Below, in pieces: positions 1-7,858 of a stretch of DNA of 15,694 nucleotides (positions are counted from its first letter, which is position 1; each line of letters opens with the position of its first letter). This stretch comes from Bacteroidales bacterium UBA5433 (GTDB lineage: Bacteria; Bacteroidota; Bacteroidia; Bacteroidales; UBA932). The position numbers were made by a program, and so were the translations under genes. The notes beneath the pieces were generated by a model, which was not told where the DNA came from, ran no database searches, and saw nothing but the letters and a program-made list of their open reading frames with translations. The DNA lies in assembly GCA_002427525.1 (NCBI GenBank), contig DIRP01000017.1, forward strand, positions 1-15,694. The letters are read 5' to 3'.

Positions 1-2891
1 CCCGGATCTTTATACCCCAAACCGTATTTTACCATACCGTGTTTTCTGAGCAATCCGTCACCAGACCCTACAAAATCTATCAGAATAAAATCTGCAACAA
101 TAGTTTCTACAGACATAGCGTCTAAGGATCTTTGAGCAGGGTAATATCCTTCTTTTTCTGCTTTTATAACGAACTTGCCCACTCTGCTGTCTACGTTAAA
201 GCTGTATTGACCTCCGGAATGGGTAGTTGTTGTGGCTACCAGCGTACCTGCATCAAGGGGTGCCCTGCTAAGCTCTCTCGCTACGTGCAAAGACCCTTCC
301 CTTTTACTTAACGTACTGCCCGATGGTTCTTCAAAATAAAGTTTCATGGTTATACCGTTTAACGCATTGCCATCTTTATCCACAACCGTTCCCCTGATTT
401 CCAAATCTTCTTCCGGATCAGTGGGTTCCTCCCCTTCCTTTACCTTAGCCGATATTATGATGTTACCCAAATCATTCGACCAGGGCTGTGCTTGAATCAT
501 ACCATTCATGCTTTGTGCCGCATACCCTCCCAGGTAAGCCATAGGTCCCAAGTCAGCCGCTAAAGGATAGCCGAAATCAGCACCTACCACATAATACCCT
601 ATACGCACCAATTTGCCTTTCGGTATAGTTATTCCTGCATCACTAATATCCACAGTTACAGGGGCATTGAACACATACTGGGATACTTCCCGTTCAAATA
701 CTACTTCTTTATCAAACAAAACGAATACACCTACTTCAGAAGCTGACTCTGTAAACATTATAAAGGATATGGTTTGCAAAATATCTCCTGCATACGGTTC
801 TAATTCTTCCGCCGAAAAACCCACAGCTCCGTACACGGGCTTTTCCAAATTATTATATCCTATACCCCAGTTTCCATCCCAATCGGAGTGCTTCTTCAGT
901 AAACCCTCTTCATTTAGTATGAAATCTTTGCGTATCAAACCGGGAGCTACTGCAGATATTTCTTGCGAGGCCGGTATATACCCTTGTTTCGTTACCTGAA
1001 TGACATACGTACCTTCTTCAAAATCGAAATCCAAACTGTAATTTCCTTGAGCATCTGTAGTTGTTTTCATGACTTGTGACAGCAACGGGCTCCTTGATAC
1101 TTTCTGTAAGACGGGTCCTTTGCCGGCTACACTGATTGGGCGGTTCGCATTGCTGTTTCCCTGCATATAAGAAACAGCAACAGTGGCGCCTTGTATCGGT
1201 TGTCTGTTTATTTCAGTTACCCTGCCTACCAATTCTATACGATCCGTTTCTGTAATAGTAACAGTAAAGACAGCCTTATCCCCTAAATTTTGTATATTGG
1301 TTAAGGCTACACCTGTATGGAATCCTGAATGGTCTACAAACGCTGGTGAAGTATTAGGCATAAAAGCTGTATTGTTGGTGCTGCCCGGAAAAGGTACCTC
1401 GTCTTCGTAACGCACTGCTGATTCCGGGAATACAGCTTCTATCAGGTCAAAACATTGATGGTCTGCATATGCATTAATACCATTCCAGCTTTTCCAGCGT
1501 TCACCGGCTTTAATCCCTCCCACCAGGTTGTCCGATTTGTCAACATGGTAAATAAGCATGCCGGAATTGGGCAGGTACTCATCCCAACCTTTCTTTTGGC
1601 GGTATTCAAAAAGAAAATATTCGTTTTCAGTAATGGTTTCCCGGATATAGCAGGCATTCTTGGTGACCGGTTCCAGGGAATACTGCCCACCTTCTTCAAA
1701 TACAGACGGACTGCTGTTGTACCAGCCCAACAAGTTCCTTTCCTCAATATTCAAATAGGGCGGAGTCCTGCCGTAATTGTTATAATTACCTCCCGACATA
1801 AGAGAAAAAGAACCCAGCCCTCGTGCCCATCCATTATCGTCTCCGTCGGTATCATAGAAATCGGGAAGTCCCAGTACGTGCCCAAATTCATGGCAATACG
1901 TTCCTATTCCGGCCATAGTGCTTCCCGAGGCGCCTCTCAGCTCAGAGGTGCAAGCATAAGTATACAGCCGAACACCATCCAACAACACTTCCTTGTGATA
2001 GACGCTCCAGGCATGTGGCCAGATGGTATTGTCCCCACCCCCCTCAGCTTCATTATGTCCGGCAAAAAACACAAAAACGTTATCTATGTATCCATCTCCA
2101 TCATTATCGTACACAGAAAAATCCACGTGAAAATCCCGTTTGGCCAGGTTTACGGCTTCCTCAACCATGTCTCTTGCGCGTTCGTAAATATTGTTTCCAT
2201 TTTCATCGTTCGCTCCGTAATAAGAAGCAGCTCTGGACAAAGTTACCGGTCCTACCACATCAAATTGCGGGTTAAAAGCACCGGACGAATTTTCATAATA
2301 ATAATTCCACACAGACCCTGTAGCTCCGTTGGCTGCATACCCGTCCTGGTTTAACAAATTAAAAAAAGCAGTTTGTGGAGAATTAACCACAAAAGACAGG
2401 TCGTTAAATTGAACCAGAAGAATCAAAAACCTGTTGTTACCGGTTGCAATAGAGGGTGCTGCGGATAATGACTGTACCTGTGATGGGGCGGAAAAGCTTC
2501 CGACAGCGGAAAACCGGCCCGGCTTAACAAACAATCGGGCAAATTCTGCCCTTCTTTCTTTGGCGCGCTCCAAAGCAACGGCAGGAGGCCTTACCGTAGA
2601 AATACCTGTGGGAAAGGCACCCGGCCGTACCCGGGCTGCCGTAGCCACTACAGTACCTGCAGGGGAAAACTCGGCCAGATAATAAAAACCGTCTTCGCCT
2701 TGTTTCACCAGACGGCCCCCGCTGGTGGTCCAGTTTAAAAATTCGTCCCCGTATTTTTGAATAGTAATGACCGAGCCATCCGGCTGTGTGACTTGTACAG
2801 GCCACGGATAAGCCCCTGTTGCATACACTTTATGTGTTATCCCTGTTGCCAAGGCAATCAGGACAATTCCATAGATAATAAACTTCTTCAT
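1..2891 (-). CDS. Secreted M6-family zinc metalloprotease (C-terminus beyond window)
   Basis: The frame is open from the ATG at 2891 to the left edge, giving 963 codons with no stop, so the C-terminus lies outside the window. The N-terminus is a signal peptide (Lys-Lys, then a hydrophobic stretch ending near VYA, residues 1-24), which predicts export. The zinc site is HEFGHVLGLPD at residues 334-344, matching the M6 (immune inhibitor A-like) pattern HExxHxxGxxD. A Met-turn, FSLMSGG, follows, and an acidic Asp/Gly-rich calcium-type loop (DNDGDGYIDN) precedes it. Behind the catalytic domain are two carboxypeptidase-regulatory-like beta domains starting near residues 556 and 834. Each is followed by a module beginning GLL(K/R)KH (residues 663 and 946). 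The likely role is extracellular protein digestion. It starts 6 bp after the upstream lipoprotein gene and is probably co-transcribed with it. The family call is firm; the substrate is unknown. Confidence 0.93.
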   Translation of the reverse strand, partial: MKKFIIYGIVLIALATGITHKVYATGAYPWPVQVTQPDGSVITIQKYGDEFLNWTTSGGRLVKQGEDGFYYLAEFSPAGTVVATAARVRPGAFPTGISTVRPPAVALERAKERRAEFARLFVKPGRFSAVGSFSAPSQVQSLSAAPSIATGNNRFLILLVQFNDLSFVVNSPQTAFFNLLNQDGYAANGATGSVWNYYYENSSGAFNPQFDVVGPVTLSRAASYYGANDENGNNIYERARDMVEEAVNLAKRDFHVDFSVYDNDGDGYIDNVFVFFAGHNEAEGGGDNTIWPHAWSVYHKEVLLDGVRLYTYACTSELRGASGSTMAGIGTYCHEFGHVLGLPDFYDTDGDDNGWARGLGSFSLMSGGNYNNYGRTPPYLNIEERNLLGWYNSSPSVFEEGGQYSLEPVTKNACYIRETITENEYFLFEYRQKKGWDEYLPNSGMLIYHVDKSDNLVGGIKAGERWKSWNGINAYADHQCFDLIEAVFPESAVRYEDEVPFPGSTNNTAFMPNTSPAFVDHSGFHTGVALTNIQNLGDKAVFTVTITETDRIELVGRVTEINRQPIQGATVAVSYMQGNSNANRPISVAGKGPVLQKVSRSPLLSQVMKTTTDAQGNYSLDFDFEEGTYVIQVTKQGYIPASQEISAVAPGLIRKDFILNEEGLLKKHSDWDGNWGIGYNNLEKPVYGAVGFSAEELEPYAGDILQTISFIMFTESASEVGVFVLFDKEVVFEREVSQYVFNAPVTVDISDAGITIPKGKLVRIGYYVVGADFGYPLAADLGPMAYLGGYAAQSMNGMIQAQPWSNDLGNIIISAKVKEGEEPTDPEEDLEIRGTVVDKDGNALNGITMKLYFEEPSGSTLSKREGSLHVARELSRAPLDAGTLVATTTTHSGGQYSFNVDSRVGKFVIKAEKEGYYPAQRSLDAMSVETIVADFILIDFVGSGDGLLRKHGMVKYGLGYKDP

Positions 2892-2897
2892 GGCTTA

Positions 2898-3320
2898 TCA
2901 ATTATAAACTACGTAATGGGTTTTAGCAGATGCATCATACAACTGCAACAGATGACCGTCCCGGTGTATAACCTTTACCGTTTTAGTCCCTTCAGTCACA
3001 TTTCCTATACCAACACAGGAAACCTCAATGGTAAAACTTGCACCGTCCGCTACCGTTAAAGGAATAGATGACAAGGTGACGACTTTTTTGTCTTTGTAAT
3101 TCTGGATCCTGAAATCGTAATGCGTGTCGTAAGTAATTACGCTCCATTGGTCTTTGAACTGTTTGTAAGAAACCAATGTGTCTTTTTTATGGTAAATGCC
3201 GTACGTACCAAAATGCGTAGCATCATCATTATCCGGTTTTACCTGATCTTTGGGATTGCAGGCTGCCGGTAGCAAAGCAAGCAATACCGGAACAAAAAAA
3301 TACAATAGTTTTTTCTTCAT
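2898..3320 (-). CDS. Small lipoprotein of unknown function, paired with the M6 protease
   Basis: This is a 140-aa protein with a type II signal peptide: a Lys-rich start, a hydrophobic core and lipobox LPAAC, with Cys21 as the predicted lipidated residue. An Asp/Asn-rich linker follows. The remaining roughly 110 residues look like a compact beta-rich domain with alternating hydrophobic and charged strands. I do not recognise the family. The frame stays open further upstream, into tRNA-Leu, but the ATG at 3320 is chosen because the signal peptide begins exactly there and the extension would overlap the tRNA. The stop is 6 bp before the metalloprotease start, so the two are almost certainly one transcript. 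A role as an inhibitor, chaperone or surface partner of the protease is possible but is only inferred from position. Confidence 0.85.
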   Translation of the reverse strand: MKKKLLYFFVPVLLALLPAACNPKDQVKPDNDDATHFGTYGIYHKKDTLVSYKQFKDQWSVITYDTHYDFRIQNYKDKKVVTLSSIPLTVADGASFTIEVSCVGIGNVTEGTKTVKVIHRDGHLLQLYDASAKTHYVVYN

Positions 3321-3336
3321 AGCGTAGTAATAATAT

Positions 3337-3371
3337 AAAAAATCCCTCAAAACCAACCTAGTCTGAGGGAT
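3337..3371 (-). terminator. Hairpin with U-run after tRNA-Leu
   Basis: Read on the minus strand, an 8-bp perfect stem (ATCCCTCA at 3371-3364 with TGAGGGAT at 3349-3342) and a 14-nt loop are followed directly by a run of T. This fits an intrinsic terminator for the tRNA transcript. It ends only 16 bp before the start codon of the downstream lipoprotein, so it could instead act as an attenuator or partial terminator. Confidence 0.75.
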
Positions 3372-3379
3372 ATCATAGG

Positions 3380-3465
3380 TGCTCGGGACGGGAATCGAAC
3401 CCGTACGGACATTACTGTCCACAGGATTTTAAGTCCTGCGTGTCTACCTATTCCACCACCCGAGC
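3380..3465 (-). tRNA. tRNA-Leu (anticodon UAA)
   Basis: A complete 86-nt cloverleaf reads on the minus strand. The 7-bp acceptor stem GCTCGGG/CCCGAGC spans 3465-3459 and 3387-3381, with discriminator A at 3380. The anticodon loop CTTAAAA sits in a CAGGA/TCCTG stem and gives anticodon UAA. A T-arm with GGTTCGATTCC is present. A long variable arm is present, as expected for class II tRNA-Leu. CCA is not encoded. It lies downstream of tRNA-Gly in the same orientation, with a terminator-like hairpin between them and no obvious promoter of its own. Confidence 0.97.
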
Positions 3466-3485
3466 AGTTTTTCAATGCGTCTTTT

Positions 3486-3515
3486 CAAAAAAACCTCCCG
3501 TCCAAGAGAGGTTTT
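3486..3515 (-). terminator. Hairpin with U-run after tRNA-Gly
   Basis: On the minus strand AAAACCTC (3515-3508) pairs with GAGGTTTT (3497-3490) across a 10-nt loop, and a T-run continues to 3487. It starts one base past the tRNA-Gly 3' end. It is a good intrinsic terminator shape, yet tRNA-Leu follows without a visible promoter, so read-through or processing at this hairpin is likely. Confidence 0.7.
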
Positions 3516-3516
3516 G

Positions 3517-3589
3517 AGCGGAAAACGAGATTCGAACTCGCGACCCTAACCTTGGCAAGGTTATGCTCTACCAACTGAGCTATTTCCGC
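3517..3589 (-). tRNA. tRNA-Gly (anticodon GCC)
   Basis: A complete 73-nt cloverleaf reads on the minus strand. The acceptor stem GCGGAAA/TTTCCGC spans 3589-3583 and 3524-3518, with discriminator U at 3517, as is usual for bacterial tRNA-Gly. The D-arm reads GCTCAGTTGGTAGAGC. The anticodon loop TTGCCAA in an AACC/GGTT stem gives GCC. The T-arm contains GAGTTCGAATCTC. CCA is not encoded. It is the first gene of the small tRNA unit behind the promoter at 3610-3639. Confidence 0.97.
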
Positions 3590-3609
3590 ATATAATACAA
3601 AATGGATAG

Positions 3610-3639
3610 CAAAGTTAGCGTTTTTTTGTTTACCACAAA
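3610..3639 (-). promoter_or_regulatory. Bacteroidetes-type promoter of the tRNA unit
   Basis: On the minus strand a -7 box TAACTTTG (3617-3610) matches the Bacteroidetes sigma-ABfr consensus TAnnTTTG. A -33 TTTG (3639-3636) sits 18 nt upstream. The predicted start lies a few bases downstream, shortly before the tRNA-Gly 5' end at 3589. It lies in the 64-bp gap between pheS and tRNA-Gly. Confidence 0.75.
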
Positions 3640-3653
3640 AAAAAACACGCATT

Positions 3654-4682
3654 TTACAATACCCCTTCCTGAAATTGCTCCAGGAATCTAACATCGTTTT
3701 CAAAGTACAACCGCAAATCCCTGATCTGCCATTTGAGCATAGCAATGCGTTCCACTCCCATTCCGAAAGCATAGCCGGAATATTTTTCCGGGTCAATACC
3801 GGATGCTTTCAGCACATCGGGGTCTACCATGCCGGCTCCCATGATTTCCAGCCAACCTGTATTTTTGCAAACATTGCATCCTTTCCCTCCGCAAATATTG
3901 CAACTTACATCAACCTCTGCTGATGGCTCGGTAAAAGGGAAATAAGAAGGACGCAGGCGGATTTGCGCAGAAGCTCCAAACATTTCACGGGCAAACAGCA
4001 AGATGGCTTGTTTCAGGTCTGCGAAAGACACATTTTCATCTATATACAGGCCTTCAACCTGATGAAAGATGCAGTGGGCACGAGCAGAAATGGCCTCGTT
4101 CCTAAACACCCTTCCGGGACAAACAACACGTATGGGCGGCTTTTGTGCTTCCATGGTGCGTACCTGTACAGAACTCGTATGCGTACGCAGCAACACGGGG
4201 TTGTCAGAATCTGTATGTATAAAAAAGGTATCTTGCATATCCCGGGCCGGATGATCGGGTGGAAAATTCAGGGCACTAAAAACATGCCAGTCATCTTCAA
4301 CCTCCGGTCCCTCGGCAATGGTGAATCCCATACGCGCATAAATGTCTGTGATTTCACGCTGGACCAGCGCAATGGGATGCCGTGACCCCATACCCATAAA
4401 TTGTGCCGGAAGGGTAAGGTCTTCATCCTCCTTATTTTCTATCTGTGTCTCCAGCTGTTCTTTAGACTTTTTAATGGCTTCCTGCACCTTTATCTTCACT
4501 TGGTTCAGGTGTTGACCCAACTCCCGTTTCTGAGCCGGCTCCACGTTTTTGAACTCTTCAAACAACCGGGTAAGCTCCCCCTTCTTCCCCAGCATGTGTA
4601 TCCGGAACTCCTCTACCTGTGCCAGGGTACCGGGCCGGAAAGTTTCTAATTGTTGTAAAATGTTATCAATCGTATTTCGCAT
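3654..4682 (-). CDS. pheS: Phenylalanine--tRNA ligase alpha subunit
   Basis: At 342 aa it has the normal length for bacterial PheS, the catalytic subunit of the cytoplasmic alpha2beta2 enzyme that charges tRNA-Phe. The N-terminal roughly 85 residues are the charged tRNA-contacting coiled-coil arm. Class II aminoacyl-tRNA synthetase motifs follow. Motif 2 is around residues 193-211 (FRNEAISARAHCIFHQ, then VEG) and motif 3 is FGMGVERIAMLKW at 306-318. Between them four cysteines (261, 264, 269, 272) followed by TGWLEI form the small Cys-rich insert common in PheS of this phylum. The beta-subunit gene pheT is not adjacent. It is the last gene of the yraN-to-pheS unit, starting 10 bp after the D-aminopeptidase stop. 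It sits next to tRNA genes, though neither is tRNA-Phe. Confidence 0.98.
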   Translation of the reverse strand: MRNTIDNILQQLETFRPGTLAQVEEFRIHMLGKKGELTRLFEEFKNVEPAQKRELGQHLNQVKIKVQEAIKKSKEQLETQIENKEDEDLTLPAQFMGMGSRHPIALVQREITDIYARMGFTIAEGPEVEDDWHVFSALNFPPDHPARDMQDTFFIHTDSDNPVLLRTHTSSVQVRTMEAQKPPIRVVCPGRVFRNEAISARAHCIFHQVEGLYIDENVSFADLKQAILLFAREMFGASAQIRLRPSYFPFTEPSAEVDVSCNICGGKGCNVCKNTGWLEIMGAGMVDPDVLKASGIDPEKYSGYAFGMGVERIAMLKWQIRDLRLYFENDVRFLEQFQEGVL

Positions 4683-4692
4683 GATTCAGGGT

Positions 4693-5457
4693 TTATGTCA
4701 ATGTCCAAAACAGGTGCAATGCTTCTTCCAAAGAAGCCGTATGCAATGTTTTTTCAATATTGGGAGCTTCGTAATTTCGCCGTATGGAGCAATACATGGT
4801 ATAAGGCCCCTCCATACGGTAAATACACCTGTGCCCCCGGGTAAGGGCCACTTCCACATCTTTGCGGATTTTGTCACATGCCACTTCAGGATGCAAGCAA
4901 ATGGCCGAGTTATTAGAAAGGCCTTCTTTAACAGAAGTAGTTACAATATCGCCAAACAGCTCTTTGGCCTGCCGGCAGGCAGCCCGGTCACCGGACAAAT
5001 AAACGATAGGTGTGTTGTACGTACCGGCTACCAGCGCGTTATACCCCATCTCTGGCAGCGAAATGCCATTGAGTGTGAACTCATCTACAGCTCTGGCCAT
5101 AGTATGCGCCAGCACCCCGTCGGGAGTCCTTGCTTTGGCATGATAACCCAAAAAAAGTACAGCATCGTAGCCGGTTTCAATGGTCAGAATCATAGCACGG
5201 TAATCTTCCGAGCACCTTCCTTTGATATGCAACGCTCTTTTGTCCAGCAATTCCGGGATAAGGGCTTTGTTACCTCCGTGTCCGTCCCGCACACAAACCT
5301 CTGTGGCTCCGGCATTAAACGCTCCTTCTATAGCTGCATTTACTTCCCGCGTATATTGTACCCGGTTCCTTTCGTAATCCTGATTACCCGGAGTAATGGA
5401 ATCCCAGTCACAGGCTGTAGCAATTCCTTCTATGTCTGATCCAATTAGTATTCTCAT
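4693..5457 (-). CDS. M55-family D-aminopeptidase (DppA-like)
   Basis: A 254-aa cytoplasmic protein resembling Bacillus DppA, a zinc-dependent aminopeptidase that removes N-terminal D-amino acids from short peptides. Features seen are MRILIGSDIEG at the N-terminus (Asp8 and Glu10), YER near 28-30, RDGHGG with His60, FLGYHAKA with His106, and PEMGYNA with Glu136. Asp8, Glu10 and His60 fall at the DppA zinc-ligand numbers, and His106 and Glu136 are close to the remaining ligands. The frame is open further upstream into arcA, but the ATG at 5457 is chosen because the conserved family N-terminus begins there. It sits 41 bp after arcA and 10 bp before pheS. No signal peptide is seen. It may recycle D-Ala peptides from the cell wall or degrade dietary peptides. 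I avoid the symbol dppA because no dpp transporter is nearby. Confidence 0.93.
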   Translation of the reverse strand: MRILIGSDIEGIATACDWDSITPGNQDYERNRVQYTREVNAAIEGAFNAGATEVCVRDGHGGNKALIPELLDKRALHIKGRCSEDYRAMILTIETGYDAVLFLGYHAKARTPDGVLAHTMARAVDEFTLNGISLPEMGYNALVAGTYNTPIVYLSGDRAACRQAKELFGDIVTTSVKEGLSNNSAICLHPEVACDKIRKDVEVALTRGHRCIYRMEGPYTMYCSIRRNYEAPNIEKTLHTASLEEALHLFWTLT

Positions 5458-5498
5458 AATTCTAATTCCGTTAATGTACTTATAAATAGATTCTGTTT

Positions 5499-6770
5499 TT
5501 ATTCCCAAACGACCGGTTTTCGACGTAAAGGCATGGTCATGCAACGCGCTCCGCCACCACCACGTGAAAGTTCCGTTCCCACTATGGTCACAACACATTT
5601 ATCTGTTTTGTCAATATCTACCTTCCCTGAAATAACATCTTCAGAAGTAATTATTTCAAAACCGTGTTTTGCCATTTCGTTAAGAGTATGCTCATTACGA
5701 GCATAGGATATCACCTTGCCCGGTGCAAAAGCAAAGAAATTTGCTCCGCTGTGCCATTGTTCCCGTTCCTGGTTCCATTCATCATTTCCGCCACAGGAAA
5801 CAGGTTCCAAGTCTACCCCCAGACGTCTTAAAGAAGTAAGCAAACCCGGAACGCGGCGGATCTTTTCTACCTTGCCGTCGTGGAGTGTAATCTGTACCGT
5901 ACTATAACGGGTATCTCCTTGTATAAGAGGATCAAACACCATACATTTGTCCACATCCAATAGGGTAAACACCATGTCCAGATGTATAAAACTCTCCGGA
6001 GAAGAAGGCAGTTGCTGCACAAAAATGTAGCTCTTTCCTTTAGGAGCAGAACGTGATAACCGGCTCAACAACATGTCAATTCCCTGAGACGAGGTACGCA
6101 TGCCGTTTCCAACCACCAGAATATCGTCCCTGACTACCAAAATGTCTCCTCCTTCCATCAATATAGAACGATCGTGGGGATGTTGCTCAAACGTATTCAC
6201 AACGTTTGACTTGAAATACGGATTGCTTGCAAAAATGGCATCCATGATAAAAGATTCCCTTATTCTGACCTTATTGGCCATCCTGCAGATTACAGCATTA
6301 TTTCCTACTACCGCAGAAGCATCTCTTGTAAAATAAAAATTATACAAGGGAAGCAACGCGTAGTACTCTTCATTCAAAAAAGAAGTAAGGTTATCAATCC
6401 TGGCCGGCAATCCTTCAATAAGTTTGTTGGCTAATGTTTTGGACGACATTTCCATGAGCTCATCGTAATAGTCGCTCACGTTCTCTGACAGACATATTTT
6501 CCCAATCAGGGCATTTCTGTCTCCCGGGTTGTCCAGTACCTTAACCAGCAAATCTTTTACCTGAAATACTTTTGTAATTTTTTCCAGCAACAGGGATAAC
6601 TGTTCGTATTCCTGCAAGGCAACGGAAAGATTCAGGATGTCGCTGTAAAGGGCGCGTTCTACAGATTTTGGCGTCATGTTCTCCACTTCGGGACCGGGTG
6701 TATGCAGCATGACGGCTTCCAGGGTGCCAATTTCCGAATTGACTTCTACCTGAAATTTTGATTCACTCAT
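5499..6770 (-). CDS. arcA: Arginine deiminase
   Basis: At 423 aa it has the usual length for arginine deiminase (EC 3.5.3.6), which hydrolyses L-arginine to citrulline and ammonia in the cytoplasm. The guanidine-modifying superfamily fold is recognised by FTRD at 147-150, MEGGD with Glu206 and Asp209, FIHLDMVFTLLD with catalytic-type His263 and Asp265, GGNDEWNQEREQWHSGAN at 327-344, and the C-terminal GGGGARCMTMPL with nucleophile Cys410. All expected catalytic residues are present, so it should be active. No ornithine carbamoyltransferase, carbamate kinase or arginine/ornithine antiporter is in the window, so the full deiminase pathway is not clustered here. Its ATG overlaps the stop of the upstream guanylyltransferase (ATGA at 6770-6767), predicting translational coupling. 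Confidence 0.97.
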   Translation of the reverse strand: MSESKFQVEVNSEIGTLEAVMLHTPGPEVENMTPKSVERALYSDILNLSVALQEYEQLSLLLEKITKVFQVKDLLVKVLDNPGDRNALIGKICLSENVSDYYDELMEMSSKTLANKLIEGLPARIDNLTSFLNEEYYALLPLYNFYFTRDASAVVGNNAVICRMANKVRIRESFIMDAIFASNPYFKSNVVNTFEQHPHDRSILMEGGDILVVRDDILVVGNGMRTSSQGIDMLLSRLSRSAPKGKSYIFVQQLPSSPESFIHLDMVFTLLDVDKCMVFDPLIQGDTRYSTVQITLHDGKVEKIRRVPGLLTSLRRLGVDLEPVSCGGNDEWNQEREQWHSGANFFAFAPGKVISYARNEHTLNEMAKHGFEIITSEDVISGKVDIDKTDKCVVTIVGTELSRGGGGARCMTMPLRRKPVVWE

Positions 6771-7858
6771 ACAAATTTTTCATGGTTATGTGCTATGTCG
6801 TTAAACAGTTGACGAAATTGCAAATCATCCCTGGGACAAATAAGCAATGCGTCCTGTGTATCAACAACAATATAATTTTCCAAACCTTTTGCAACAATCA
6901 GTTTATCTTTTTGGTCGGCATATACAAGGCTGCCTGTAACATTATCTAAATGTGTTGTGGAACCGGAAGTCGCATTTCCTTTAGCATCTCTGTCGTAATG
7001 CATATAAATGCTCTCCCAGCTCCCCAGGTCCGACCAGCCAAAAGTTGCAGCAAAAACATAGGTGTTCTTTGCTTTTTCCATTACTCCGTAATCAATGGAA
7101 ACGTTACGAATTTCTTCGTATATTTTTTTTACAAATTTTTCTTCATGCTGCGTATTGAACAAACTTAATCCGTTACGAAAAGGGAAACTGACTTCGGGAA
7201 TCCATCGTTCTAATTGTTTTGTAATAGAAGAAAGACTCCAGACAAATATTCCCGAGTTCCAATAAAATTCGCCGCTCTCTATCAGAATCCCTGCCAACTT
7301 GGCATCCGGTTTTTCTGTAAACGTTTTTACAGGATAAGCCAGATGGTCTTTAATGGTAACCCCTTCTTTTTTAACAGCCTGGATGTAACCGTAGCCTGTT
7401 TCCGGCCGGGTAGGTTGAATTCCCAACGTAATCAACACATCCTCTTGCCGGGCATACTGCAAAGCACAACTGATAGTTTCCAGAAAATCTATATCCCCTG
7501 TAATCAGATGATCAGACGGAGCTACCACCACAACCGCATTGGGATCAGTTTTCATCAGTTTATACGTTGCGTACGCAATACAAGGCGCCGTGTTACGCCT
7601 GTAAGGCTCTGCAAGAATATTACTTTCAGGAATGTATGGAAGCTGTTGTTTTACCAAATCTAGGTACTGCTCCGATGTTACCACCAATATCCGTTCGCGG
7701 GGAATAATATGCAAGAACCTTTCACAAGTCAGTTGCAGCAGGCTTTTGCCAATACCCAGGATGTCCAGAAATTGTTTTGGCATAGCATTCCTGCTCAAAG
7801 GCCAAAAACGCGAACCAATGCCGCCGGCCATGATAATGCAATAGTGGTTTTCGTTCAT
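6767..7858 (-). CDS. manC: Mannose-1-phosphate guanylyltransferase
   Basis: A 363-aa nucleotidyltransferase that makes GDP-mannose from GTP and mannose-1-phosphate for surface polysaccharide and glycoprotein synthesis. Motifs seen are GGIGSRFWPLSR (12-23) with PKQF (27-30) for nucleotide binding, EPYRRNTAPCIAYA (84-97), APSDH (113-117), ETGYGYI (153-159), EKP (182-184), NSGIF (201-205), DYGVMEKA (256-263) and WSDLGSW (275-281). It is the single-domain form, with no room for the phosphomannose isomerase domain of long ManC/AlgA proteins. It overlaps the yraN stop at its start (ATGA at 7858-7855) and arcA at its end. No other polysaccharide genes are nearby, so it is probably a housekeeping copy. 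The symbol is by family and other names (cpsB, gmp) are used. Confidence 0.95.
   Translation of the reverse strand: MNENHYCIIMAGGIGSRFWPLSRNAMPKQFLDILGIGKSLLQLTCERFLHIIPRERILVVTSEQYLDLVKQQLPYIPESNILAEPYRRNTAPCIAYATYKLMKTDPNAVVVVAPSDHLITGDIDFLETISCALQYARQEDVLITLGIQPTRPETGYGYIQAVKKEGVTIKDHLAYPVKTFTEKPDAKLAGILIESGEFYWNSGIFVWSLSSITKQLERWIPEVSFPFRNGLSLFNTQHEEKFVKKIYEEIRNVSIDYGVMEKAKNTYVFAATFGWSDLGSWESIYMHYDRDAKGNATSGSTTHLDNVTGSLVYADQKDKLIVAKGLENYIVVDTQDALLICPRDDLQFRQLFNDIAHNHEKFV

Noticed and set aside
1455..2354. A 299-codon plus-strand open frame
   Set aside because: It lies wholly antisense to the M6 protease, whose catalytic motif and family features are intact across it. The translated product has no recognisable domain and no start signals.
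3617..3650. A/T-rich imperfect hairpin (GCGT...ACGC with A- and T-runs) between pheS and tRNA-Gly
   Set aside because: As a pheS terminator it has a bulged, A/T-dominated stem and no U-tail after it. The same bases form the -33/-7 region of the tRNA promoter.
3485..3796. A 103-codon minus-strand frame across tRNA-Gly and the end of pheS
   Set aside because: It reads through tRNA-Gly and the pheS 3' end in a different frame, and its protein contains the translated tRNA sequence.
4549..5439. A 296-codon plus-strand open frame
   Set aside because: It is antisense to the start of pheS and most of the M55 gene, both with clear motifs, and its composition is typical of reverse-strand shadow frames.
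5458..5598. A 47-residue N-terminal extension of the M55 peptidase into arcA
   Set aside because: The conserved M55 N-terminus with the zinc-binding Asp8 and Glu10 starts at 5457, and the extra residues are an out-of-frame reading of the arcA 3' end.
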